This document shows positions 22,873 to 33,130 of a stretch of 64,000 nt of DNA, one piece after another. The notes under the pieces are model-generated. The model searched no databases. It worked only from the letters and a program-made list of their open reading frames with translations, and had not been told where the DNA came from. Origin of the DNA: Liopterus haemorrhoidalis (lineage: Eukaryota; Arthropoda; Insecta; Coleoptera; Dytiscidae); the NCBI GenBank assembly GCA_963971575.1, contig OZ020624.1:2237001-2301000 (forward strand), given 5' to 3'. The translations under genes and the position numbers were made by a program. Positions within the stretch are counted from its first letter, which is position 1. Each line of letters opens with the position of its first letter.

Positions 22873-24585
22873 GGGGGGCTAAAAGTACAGTAAAAAGAGC
22901 GCAATATCTTCAGTTTCAAAGGAAAAAATTACATCAAGCTTCTTCACGGGAACAGTTCTAATTATGCTACTCTTACCTTTTACCCATACAATATAGACAG
23001 GAAAAATAAGAGGAAAATTACATAAAACACATAATTAACAGTCGGAAAATGTTTAAAAACTCATAATACCCACCGTAACTTAAGTTTTTCCCAGCAGAAG
23101 ATTTCTGAAAAGTATCTACTTCTTTCTCCCACACACAGCAAAATTCAGTCACGTCATTTCTCTCTTACACATTGCCTACATGTAAAAACATAAATTTTCC
23201 AAAAAAACACAAAAATAACAAAAAAAACATGTTCAAAATGGGTTAAAATAAAGTTATATACCTTTTAAACTATTAGGATTATTTAAATAAAATAATAAAA
23301 CACAATTTAAGGTTCCATATTTTCAGTTGGCGAGGGACGCTATTTTTGTCAAACGATTCATTCTTGTATCTCTCCATCCCCAAGTGTAATTATTGTTCCA
23401 AAACCTTCCTTAGGCCTTCTTCTAACTTTGTGTCTTTTGAGTTTGATTGTAATTAACTTTTTTTCATATTTTTTTGATATAAAAAGTACGAGCTACAACA
23501 GTTAGCTGTTCTTTTGACAAGAAGCACTGCGACTCTAGCGGCGGCGCGGTGAACTAAGAGTAATGGCTAAAGAATGTCTTGAAATTATTTATTTTAAAAA
23601 TTAATTTCTCCAATTCTATACAATATTAAGAAGTAAAATTTTCAGGAAATAGTTTTTGTAATATTTTCTACCGTTTGGTCAAATTTGGTTAAGCTGCGTA
23701 ACGTATTATCGGATTATCATAATTTTGTTTATATCAAAATTATAAAAATCCGAAAATACATTACACAACTTAACCAAATTTGGCCAAACGTTAGAAAATA
23801 TTATAAAAACTACTCCCTGAAAATTTCACTTCTTAATATTGGACAAAATTTGAGAAATTAATTTTTAAAATAAAAAGTTTCTAGAAATTCACATAAGACA
23901 TTGAAATATATTTCACCACAGCGCCGCTAGAGTCACAGTGCTTCTTGTCAAACAAACATCGTCTTCTGCAGCTTATTTCAAAAAAATGAGAAAAAAAAGT
24001 TAATTTTAACTAAAATCAAAACTCACAAAGTTAGAAGAAGGCCTAAGGAAGGTTTTGAAACAATAATTACACCTGGGGCTGGAGAAATACAAGAATGAAT
24101 CGGTTAACAAAACTAGCGTCACCTCGTCAACAAAGAATTAGGAACCTTAAATTGTGTTTTATTATTTTATTCAAACAATCCTAGTAGTTTAAAAGGTATA
24201 TAACTTTATTTTAACCCATTTTGAAGATGTATTTTTTGTTATTTTTGTGTTTTTTTGCAAAATTTATGTTTTTACATATAGGCAGTGTGTAAGAGAGAGA
24301 TGACGTTATTGTATTTTGCTGTGTGTGGGAGAGAGATGGAGAAAGTTTTCAGAAATGATGAGAAAAACTTAAGTTACGGTGGGTATTATAAGTTTTCACA
24401 CATTTTCCGACTGTTAATTATGTATTTTATGTAATTTTCCTCATGTTTTTCCTGTCTATATTGTATGGGTAAAAGGTAAGAGTAGAATAATTAGATCTGT
24501 TCTTGTGAAGGAGTATGGTGTCATTATTTCCTCTGAAACTAAAGAATTGCTCCATTTTTACTGTATATTTTACCCCCCCCCCCCC
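22873..24585. repeat. Giant foldback repeat, arms of about 850 bp
   Basis: The left arm begins GGGGGGCTAAAAGTACAGTA and the right arm ends in an imperfect complement (TACTGTATATTTTACCCCCC). Matching blocks run through both arms, for example TTTTACCCATACAATATAGA with its complement, and GACAAGAAGCACTG with CAGTGCTTCTTGTC. The centre is near 23731. By eye the arms are roughly 85 percent alike. A transcript across it could form long dsRNA. Confidence 0.85.
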
Positions 24586-24732
24586 CAGTCGTGGGGTCGG
24601 TGGAGGTTTACTTGTGTTATTTTTAAGTTTACAGGTACATAAGATTCTAGCTTGTTTCTTTGGTTTAAAAGGAACTCGATTTTGAATTTTAGTAACTTTC
24701 ACGGATTTATGCAGCAAATCTGTAAGCTTCAG

Positions 24733-24896
24733 ACCAGTGGTTCTTAACCTTTTTATACTCGGGGCCCCCAACTAGCCTAAAATATTTTCTGACCCCCCAA
24801 GAAAATTTTTGAAATAATATTTTAAATTTCTTAAGTTTATTGTTTGCATGTTTGATTAAAAAAATCGTGATTACAATGTTTAAAATAAAAATTTTG
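24733..24896. repeat. hAT-like end fragment
   Basis: CAGTGGTTCTTAACCTTTTT resembles the left terminus of hAT elements. No right end is found. Confidence 0.4.
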
Positions 24897-24999
24897 GTAG
24901 TACTAGTTTCTTATTTTTGTACTGTTGGAATCACTGAAAATCATTTGTGTTGGCGACATTTTTAGCCCCAGTATGGCCGCCGTTGCGCTACTTTATATA

Positions 25000-25813
25000 G
25001 GGGAAAAATTTTAAGATCGTAGCGCCACGCGGATTTTTTTGAAACCATTCTAAATCAGATACCACTTGACATTTACTAGTAAATAATAGCGAAAAGTGTA
25101 TCAAAAAACGACAAAAAATAAATAATTGTTTGGGATTTTCTGATTTTGTGAAGTGACATTACTTGTAAACATCTAAAATACTACATTTTGTTATCTGGTT
25201 TTAAGTTATGGCGGTTTTCCATTGTCGATTATTTTAACTATATTGGGGGAAATAATAATTCCCGTGTTGTTTACCAAGGGGTAGGAATCTACAATGCTGG
25301 GCATATAATATTGTGTGGAGTCACTGAAAAAAAACAGAGAGTTCATAAAGATTTATGCATTATGCCTACAGACTTGTGCATTAAAAACCCACACACAATA
25401 ACAGGAATTTTCAAGATATGCGATAATAAATACAATATTGAAAATATTTTTTGTAGTCACTATCATTAAAATGTAATGAGCAAACTTTGATATAAGGGCT
25501 CACTTTTTTTCCAATTTTTAAATTGTTTATCTAAACATCGCGTCGATTCCTAACCTCTTGCTTTCCCAATTTTGTTTCGAACCGTACGGTGTCTGATATT
25601 AGTGGCAACAAATGAAACGATATTTCCGGGTTTCTTCTTTTCAATGAATTGCACATAGGCACACAACAATATGTATTATACATTTTTTAATGATTATAAT
25701 AAAACTTTAAAGACAAACTTCATACAAAACCAATACACAAAACGAAATGTTATCTGATGTACACAAGTTCATGAAACGCTCACCAGATGGTAGGGTGCTT
25801 AGCTGCAAATCCC
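25000..25813 (-). mobile_element. Member of the GGGGAAA/TATA transposon family
   Basis: The left end GGGGAAAAATTTTAAGATCG matches the right end of the 11483 element. The right end is the complement of GGGATTTGCAGCTAAGCACC ... CATCTGGTG, matching the THAP-side end. It is therefore the same family in reverse orientation. TATA is duplicated at 24996-24999 and 25814-25817. The empty paralogous site at 19581 confirms the borders. Confidence 0.8.
25188..25469 (+). pseudogene. Transposon-borne coding fragment, possible SWIM-domain relative
   Basis: The frame contains GIYNAGHIILCGVTEKKQRV and a C-terminal CSHYH. The layout recalls the region before a SWIM zinc finger in some transposon-linked proteins, but the finger itself is not complete. 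It lies wholly inside the 25000-25813 element and is antisense to that element's THAP-side end. Function not assigned. Confidence 0.3.
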
Positions 25814-25832
25814 TATAATCTAGTGACTTTAG

Positions 25833-26192
25833 TAACAAACATCGTCTTCGCAATAAGGGATTTCAGGAAAAAGGTTGGTCATAAGAAAAACAACACAGGT
25901 GTCGTATTTTAATTTTTAATCAATACAGTAACAAGATAATCAGAAATTTTAATAGATAATAAATATTATTATTTATTGAATTTCTATACAAAACGTCGCA
26001 AATTATTTTTCTGAATCACCTTAGAATGACTAGATCATAAACATATTTACATTGCATTCATTTCACAGTCAAGTTAGCATACCATTACAAGAAATAAAAA
26101 GGTATGGCTTGGAAACACTATCCAGCCATAATCAATACAATTTCTATATTTACAGGTGTCACACAGATAGGTCGTAGTTCTTTACTTTGGTT
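25833..26192. other. Intergenic DNA, nothing recognised
   Basis: No open frame or repeat end that I can support. Confidence 0.4.
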
Positions 26193-26201
26193 ACTCGGAA
26201 C

Positions 26202-26988
26202 CAGCGGCGGCCGGTGAAGCATGTTTGGGAGGGCTGTCAGCATGATCAGACACGCTCGTGTATTGTCGCTCGTGCAAAGCTCTTACTATATCGCTCATAC
26301 CCTTTTCACACTAGATCTTTAAGATCGGATGTTAAAGTGAATGTATCTTTAAACGCTAATGTGAAACCGTATGGCCTCGTCTAAATACAAGCGATGTTTA
26401 AGACAGAGATCTGCGTCTTAAACTTCGTCCGCATTGCCAACTTAATTTCTATTATAAAAAAATACTCCTTGAATTTGTGCTGTCAACATTTTATATTATC
26501 ATAAACAAGAATACTGTATTATATCGACGTTATAAGAAGTTTATACTTATTGTTATAATAAAATTATTTATTTTAATAATGTGTTTAATAAAATACAGAG
26601 CTACAATAATTGAGATAAAATGTATCGACTTACATGTTAATACAGGTGTAATATATTCTTTATTGTAGTGTCTTTATTGTAGAATGAAATGAAATATCCT
26701 TATTTGTTTATAATAATTCAAAATGTGCGTCGGCGCAGACAGGTCAAAACTGGTAATTTCATGACGGTAACTTAAGGACAAAATTACTGTAGCTGATGAC
26801 AGCACCAGAGATTTAAACATCAAGTGTGAAAGCATAACTATGTTAAACATCGGTGAACTTTAAGTTCACTCGTCTTAACGATCTAGTGTGAAAAGGGTAT
26901 CAACAGTAGTACCTATAGCAACGACAATGCACTTACGTGTCCGATCAGGCTGACCGCCCTCCCAAACATGCTTCACCGGCCGCCGCTG
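26202..26988. mobile_element. Small TIR element with 9-bp direct repeats, host of a Harbinger MITE
   Basis: Inverted ends CAGCGGCGGCCGGTGAAGCA and complement extend over about 55 bp. ACTCGGAAC is repeated exactly on both sides (26193-26201 and 26989-26997). Without the Harbinger insertion and its duplicated TCA it would be 182 bp. An 8-9 bp duplication fits hAT or Mutator-like elements. Confidence 0.85.
26298..26899. mobile_element. PIF/Harbinger-type MITE, copy 3
   Basis: 602 bp, in reverse orientation to copy 2 and nearly identical to it. Flanked by TCA on both sides (26295-26297 and 26900-26902), giving the 3-bp TNA signature. Confidence 0.88.
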
Positions 26989-26997
26989 ACTCGGAAC

Positions 26998-27475
26998 CAA
27001 ACTAATTGTATTTTAAAAATTACTTCCAATAGGTGCGAGAGAAAATCAGGGACATCAAGCTGAATTTATTTAGGTTCAGGTTCGGGTTTCAATACACATT
27101 TATTTTGTTCAAGAACCTAATTTTTTTCAGGTTCGGGTTCGGGTTCAATAAAAATTTTGAAAGTACAAAATTATACTTCAAAATTAATTTATTTAATAAT
27201 CATAGAAAACACAACCAAGTTATAATTTGTAGTCAATAAATAAAAAGATATTATAAAAAAAAGTACAAATATATAAAAACTAGTTGGTATACTTTCACTA
27301 GTGTATGGTTTACCCCACCATAGCGCCCCCTAGGGGGACATGGGCGAAGTTAGAACATTCAGTAAAACTTTTTTCGGATTAATTTACCCACCTGTAGAAA
27401 CTAAATTTGGTGGAAATTGGTCTATCCTTTTGGCTTTGCATAAAGAACAGACAGACAGAAATTGATTTATATATA
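26998..27475. other. Intergenic repeat-derived DNA
   Basis: Contains short GGTTCGGGTTC repeats at 27070-27150 and a microsatellite-adjacent block ending in ACAGACAGACAG. No gene. Confidence 0.4.
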
Positions 27476-28170
27476 TACAGGGTGTTTGTTTGAAACGGGG
27501 CACCCCGAAAATCTCCTTTATTTGTAAAGATACAAAAAATCTTCAGAACAAAAGTTAATCTGGACAAAAAGGCCCATCTAAAGGTTACTATAAGAATTCT
27601 GAGGCACTTCCGGTTTCACCGGAAATGATGTCAACTTTTGATCTAGCATAGGGAATCTATAATTTTATATTTTTTTCCTAAAAGTACATTAAATTAGCTT
27701 TACAATGACACCAAAAAATCATATTTTTATGTTAACCATTTCAAAATGGCGACCATTTATTTACAAAATAATAATCAACATAAGTTTTACAAAGTTGAAG
27801 GTAGCAAGCTTTGAAAACAATAAAAAACCATAATTAGGTACAAATAATGACTTACTACCAATTAATAAATTATTTTTTTTCAAACAAAAATAAGCAAAAT
27901 AAACTATTAAACTCTTGTTATTTATAAAACATTTAATTGAAAAATTAAAATTTATGTTATTTCATATAATAATTAGTTATAACAGTTTATTTTAGAGATA
28001 TTTTGTTTCTTTTTTTATTGTTTTCAAAGCTTGCTACGTTCAACTTTGTAAAACTTACGTTGATTATTATTTTGTAAATAAATGGTCGCCATTTTGAAAT
28101 GGTTAACATAAAAATATTACTTTTTGGTGTCACTGTAAAGCTAATTTAATGTACTTTTAGGCAAAAATGC
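27476..28170. mobile_element. Mariner-type foldback MITE, truncated copy
   Basis: Starts TACAGGGTGTTTGTTTGAAA after TA. The left arm (to about 27830) is nearly identical to that of the intact element at 62916. The right arm starts near 28015 but stops near 28165, where the end of the arm is missing. Confidence 0.75.
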
Positions 28171-28850
28171 ACTTGTTTGTAAGATAGTGCATTATTTTCA
28201 TTGCCTCATGAAATAAAATTAGTTTTAGTTGGACAGAAGCAGCTAATATTATTAGCTATTATTATTAATATATTATTGCAGTTTTGTTTTTCTGCGACAA
28301 ATGTAATGAACAGACTCGCATAGTTTCAGTTACTTTTTAACTCAAAATATATTCCCATGCCTTTCCCTCCATTTTTCTTAAGAAAAGAAAAAAACTAAGA
28401 TGCCTATCTTTGTCCTGTCTTGAATGACAGCCAAAAACACTACAATTTGTTCTAATTTTACAGTTTTTCACAACTTCTATCCACATTATAACAAAAAATT
28501 AACACTAGGACATACCGATTGAATTATTTAAGGAGCAACATACATGTTTCACATATAATGTCAATGAAGTGAGTTATTTAAAAAGCAACATAGCCATAAA
28601 AAAAATGCTTATCGTATCCATAGAAAAGACAAAATATTATTCTTTTAAATATATTTTGGACTTAGCTACTAAGGACATTATTATTTTTGTTTGTATGTAA
28701 ATATAAACAAACTAATAAAAATTCATTTAATAGTGAGATATTGCAAATTGAAAAAAAGCTGACTTTATTAAAAGAAACCTCTAATAAAGTATCCTGTATT
28801 AAAATTTTTCATGATGTTTTAAAGAGTGTTATAGCAACGGTGCTCTAGCT
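28171..28850. repeat. Gene-free DNA with an inverted copy of the 29460-29820 region
   Basis: The segment 28521-28600 (AATTATTTAAGGAGCAAC ... GCAACATAGC) is the reverse complement of 29465-29519 joined to 29787-29805. It keeps one GGAGCAAC, so it is an unoccupied version of the hAT site at 29520. Confidence 0.7.
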
Positions 28851-29084
28851 TCATACTTTATTTTGACAAATATGCCAAATTGATAGATCGAAATCGTAAT
28901 GAATATAGAAGTTAACTGCAACTCTTATATGAGTTAACTGCAACAGACTATTTTTTTCCCATACGGCATACTCGCATACGGCACAACCATTCGCAAAAGG
29001 GTTTCGTGACACAATTTCTCGGAGAAGAATAACATCGTCCTCGTATTTAAATCGTAAACGTTTTTTATCTTTAGCTTGCATCAT
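28851..29084 (-). pseudogene. SANT/Myb-like domain N-terminal fragment
   Basis: The reverse frame begins MMQAKDKKRLRFKYEDDVIL with LLREIVSRNPFANG, resembling the first helix of SANT/Myb-like DNA-binding proteins common in insect genomes. The similarity fades after about 45 residues and the frame ends soon after. Probably a transposon-linked or processed fragment. Confidence 0.4.
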
Positions 29085-29519
29085 TACTCACCAAAAAAGT
29101 CACCAATTTTTTGTTCGAATTTACTCCGTTGTTAATTTTGAGGTTACATTGACAGAAGACCTGTCAAAATTAAGGCGCTTTAAATAAAAAATGCTTTGCC
29201 GTTATTTAAATTAAATATAGGTTGCCTGTATTTTAATAAAAGAAAGAAATTAAGGATATATCAACTGCGCATGCGCACATGTCAAATAAAGGAAAACTTT
29301 ATTAAAAGATCAGTAGAACAGAGGTTGCAATAATTCTCTATTGTTTCTAATTTACTATTTTTTAGCCATCTAGGAACTTTATCATGTCAAATAACTTTTA
29401 TATCTAATCATCATTGCATATCTGTTGCCATGGATATGAGCTTGCATTCATAATTTGCTATGTTGCAAATGAAATAACTCACTTCATTAACATTATATGT
29501 GAAACATGTACGTTGCTCC

Positions 29520-29778
29520 CAGTGCCGGCTGTGGGTTTTGCGGGGCCTCGGGAAAATATTATATGCGGGGCCCCTTCCCAAAAAGGTAGAAATGATACAT
29601 GAATATAATTTTATCAATTTATTTAATGATGCACATCAGACTTGTAAAAAACGTTGCATTTGGTGTCAAAAACTTGCCCTAGCTACTAATATTTGTTAGA
29701 AATATGAACGCGCGGGGCCCCTTTAAGCGCGGGGCCTCGGGAAAAATCCCCGAAGTCCCGACCTCTGAGCCGGCCCTG
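29520..29778. mobile_element. hAT MITE with proven empty site
   Basis: Ends CAGTGCCGGCT and AGCCGGCCCTG, with exact 8-bp duplication GTTGCTCC (29512-29519 and 29779-29786). The interior has GGGGCCTCGGG words near both ends. The reverse-complement empty site is at about 28521-28545. Confidence 0.88.
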
Positions 29779-29829
29779 GTTGCTCCTTAAATAATTCACC
29801 CGGTATGTAATAAGTTCAAACAGTACTGG

Positions 29830-30046
29830 AGGTGCCTAGTATAATATTTGACCACCAGACTGCGTATCCGTGCGTGTCAGTTCTCAATTGCGCTCGTACG
29901 TCAAAACGTTCTGAGTACGTATACCGAAAATTATATAATAAATAAATAAATAAACTGTTCTGTGTGACACACTGCAAAACTCAGCGTATACTCGTTATTA
30001 ACCTACAGTTGATAGACTACTGTAGACATTCTGACGCTAATAAAAC
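29830..30046. other. Intergenic DNA 3' of the channel gene
   Basis: No features other than a short AAAT microsatellite near 29937-29955. Confidence 0.4.
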
Positions 30047-30052
30047 TTTATT
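30047..30052 (-). promoter_or_regulatory. AATAAA poly(A) signal of the channel gene
   Basis: AATAAA on the minus strand, about 60 nt past the stop codon at 30112. Confidence 0.5.
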
Positions 30053-30111
30053 TAATGTTGCTATTTAACTTTAATTTATAGTTCATCTTAATCACAATTT
30101 AGCTTATTCCC

Positions 30112-30452
30112 TCATCGTTGTTGATTCCTATCATCGCCTAATTTCTCACTAACAATAGCTAATGGTCCAACCATTCCTGGCGTAAAACTATGAGCTGGTG
30201 GTCTTCGATATTGTTGCCCATAATTTCCACCAACATGGTAGACACCAGTGCCTCCACGTTGCATTTGAGCTGTTTCGTATAATTGCTTCTGCATCACTGC
30301 CAAGGATACCTTGTTTGCCTTTAGAAAGTCCTTCATGGAGATTAGTTCACCAGAATTTCGTCTGCTGGCGTCTGAATCGCACGAATCACTGTCGTCATTG
30401 TCTTTTTTAGTTCCATTAAGGTGGGAGGGTTTTTTGATTGAACCTATTATGC
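30112..30452 (-). CDS. KCNK13: Channel coding exon 4 (cytoplasmic C-terminus)
   Basis: The acceptor is TTTTCTAATTGTTTCAG at 30453 upwards; the exon opens with GGC (Gly377, split codon) and runs to TGA at 30112. It encodes a Ser/Asp-rich linker, then [15 protein letters not shown] and a C-terminus ending DDRNQQR. This acceptor is strong and in phase; a nearer AAAAAAG at 30402 is a poor alternative. Confidence 0.9.
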
Positions 30453-33052
30453 CTGAAACAATTAGAAAATTAGTTTTGGAACTTAAAAGCTACAATGAAA
30501 ATTTTACAGTAAAAGTTGTGAAACACGGGAGTACCCGTGCTTTACTACGGCATTTCACTACTATAATTCCAAGAAAGTAGAACATAACGCTCACAACGTT
30601 AAAATTAAATACAGTAAATTTCTTTTATCCTGCAATATATGTTTAGAATTTTTTCAGATTTTAAATTTTACTCCTTAGGATTAAAAGGTGCGGGACACTG
30701 ATTTTTTAGTACTTTTTTGGAAAAAAATGTATTAAAATAAAATAAAAAATTGATGTGAAGTGTGAATTTTCACACATTTCAGGGTTTTGCAGGTATTTAG
30801 TGAATAATGATTATTTGGGATGCCAAAACAAATTTTATATTAAAATATTTTTGTTGTTAATTTTAATTCGAACGCCTAATACCATTATTTAGGTTTCTAA
30901 ATATGTGCAGTATTTTTTTTATATAGCAAGGTTCATTAAGAATTTTAAAAATTGCGCCTATGGCTTCCATTGGTTGTTATAAGTTCCGCCCCTCTGATTT
31001 CGTGTACATTGAAACAGAATTAAATTATAATTTAAACAATTTCCACTGTTTATTAAATTTACGCTTTTAAAAATTAAATAATTTGCTAAAATATAACTAG
31101 AATTTTGTAAAAATAATTTAAACAATATAAAAATTTAAAAAAACAAAACAAAAAATAATATTGTCTCTTCTCGCAGGGTTCGATCCCTTTCGGATCGAGT
31201 TACTTGGGTGAAAAGCCAGCGTCAAAACCACTACACCATCATACACGTTCCAGTGTAGCGTGTTACAAAGCTATAACTTGTGTACATTATTAGCAAAAAA
31301 TCACAAAAAATGCGTTTTTTTCCAAAAACGTAATCTAATCAAAAATTCCTGTTGTACTATTCCGGTTCACACCAATGTACATTACTTAGAATTTTTTCAG
31401 ATTTTTAGTTTAAACCATCTAGGCTACAGGGTGTGGGACAATTTTTTTTTGCACAATTTTGGCAAAAATCGCATCAAAATAATTTATTTTGCAAAAATAA
31501 AAATTTGATCGTTAATCCACGTACTAAGGGCTTTCATTTGATACCCTACTCAGAATTTAAAAAAAATATTTTTGTTTTCGATGAGCACATATTTGTTTAT
31601 ATTTTTAGGGGGGTATGTTTTTTAGATGTTTTAGTATTTTTCCTATGTGCGGGTCAAAGAGTTGTATAAGCATGCCAAATTTCAACTCTCTAGGTTTAGC
31701 CGTTTGGCTACAATTTTTACCGAACAGACAGACAGACAGACAGACAGACAGACGACAAAATGACGGTATAAGGGTTTTTTGGTCATACCTACAAAACCCT
31801 AAAAATGATTTAAAAACAATTTATTTTCTCACAAAATGCATTTAAACTTGAAATTTACAGGGGGGGGGGTGCTGTCCCTAATAATTTGGCCACCTACTGT
31901 ATATTAAACTATTAAAATCATACTCACCAGTTCTCCTAATTCTTCTTCCAGGTATAGCAGCACTAGACCTCCTTCTTCTATTCCTAACACTTGTAGCTCT
32001 TTGGAACATAACTGAATGTCTTCTCCAGAATCTTCCAGGACCACTCATTGGATCATCTTTCCATCTACACTGTAGTTTCAATATCAACCAATTAAGTGCT
32101 TGTTTTATTACTATAGAAATCACATTCAGCAACGAATATATACAGCAACAACCCAAAACTAAAAAAATAAAATGTCCAGTCCTATACAAATAAACATTAG
32201 GATAATGTTCCTCTTGTATCGCAACAAAATCTCCAAAACCAATAGTTGCAAAGGAGACAAAACAGAAGTAAACAGCTTCAAAGTAAGTCCATTTTTCAAA
32301 TGGTGCATACACTCCAGCAGCAATCAATGCTATAATACATGACGCAATAATTAAACTCAACATAACCCAATAGACACTTGGTTTCCAATGTTCTAAATTG
32401 GATTCATCATCATCGTCTAATATGTCTGGTAGTGATGATCGGGATATTCTGGAAACTCTTCTGTTGAGTGTAGATGATCTACGCATGCTCATTGGTGCGT
32501 CCTTGAGTCTTTTTTTGAGTCTGCGCAGATGGATTGTACGCAATATGAAGGCTAGGAAAGTTATTATTCTTTCTAAGAAGAGATTGAAGAAGAGAATTCC
32601 ACCAGAACAACCCAGGAAACCGTAGAGTATCACACAGGCTTTTCCAGCTGTTGTTTGAGGTGTTATGTTCCCGTAACCTAGAACAAAAAAATGGATTAAT
32701 ACTCCGTATGCCCCCACCAGATCTAACTGGTTATTGAAAAAGCGCAAACTAGTTAAAAGAGATTTGGCTTTGGCAAAGCGTCACGCCTTTCTTTCAAAAC
32801 ATAACATTTACGATTCATCTTTTCCAAAATTTTTATTCAAACCTGGAAAGTATAGGTATTTAATACGAATTCATTCTGAAAGTATTTATTTGATAATTGT
32901 TTGTTAACATTTAGCTCGTATTAACGTATTTAAAGAAAAACTTTAAATTGAGAAATAGGATGAAATTTAAATATCAGGTCTGGGAAAAAGTTCGTGGCGT
33001 TTTTTGGGGTTTTGTAGGTATGACCAAAAAACCCTTATACCGTCATTTTGTC

Positions 33053-33130
<78 letters not shown>

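Larger units (their letters stand above)
24897..25832. repeat. Second copy of the 19581 repeat, split by an insertion
   Basis: The flanks 24897-24999 and 25814-25832 together reproduce 19581-19700. The intervening 814 bp (25000-25813) is a transposon. Confidence 0.8.

Noticed and set aside
30112..30401. Channel exon 4 starting at an AAAAAAG acceptor (30402) or at TTCAG near 30380
   Set aside because: The upstream TTTTCTAATTGTTTCAG at 30453 has a proper pyrimidine tract, is in the right phase and leaves the whole segment open.
31170..31243. Genuine tRNA-Glu gene
   Set aside because: A- and B-box motifs and a Glu-like anticodon arm are present, but the acceptor and D stems do not pair and the block is part of a repeated element.
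31615..31845. Frames with [10 protein letters not shown] repeats (31615, 32967, 55244 and similar)
   Set aside because: They translate the (GACA)n microsatellite of the 1-kb repeat; no protein is conserved across copies beyond DNA identity.
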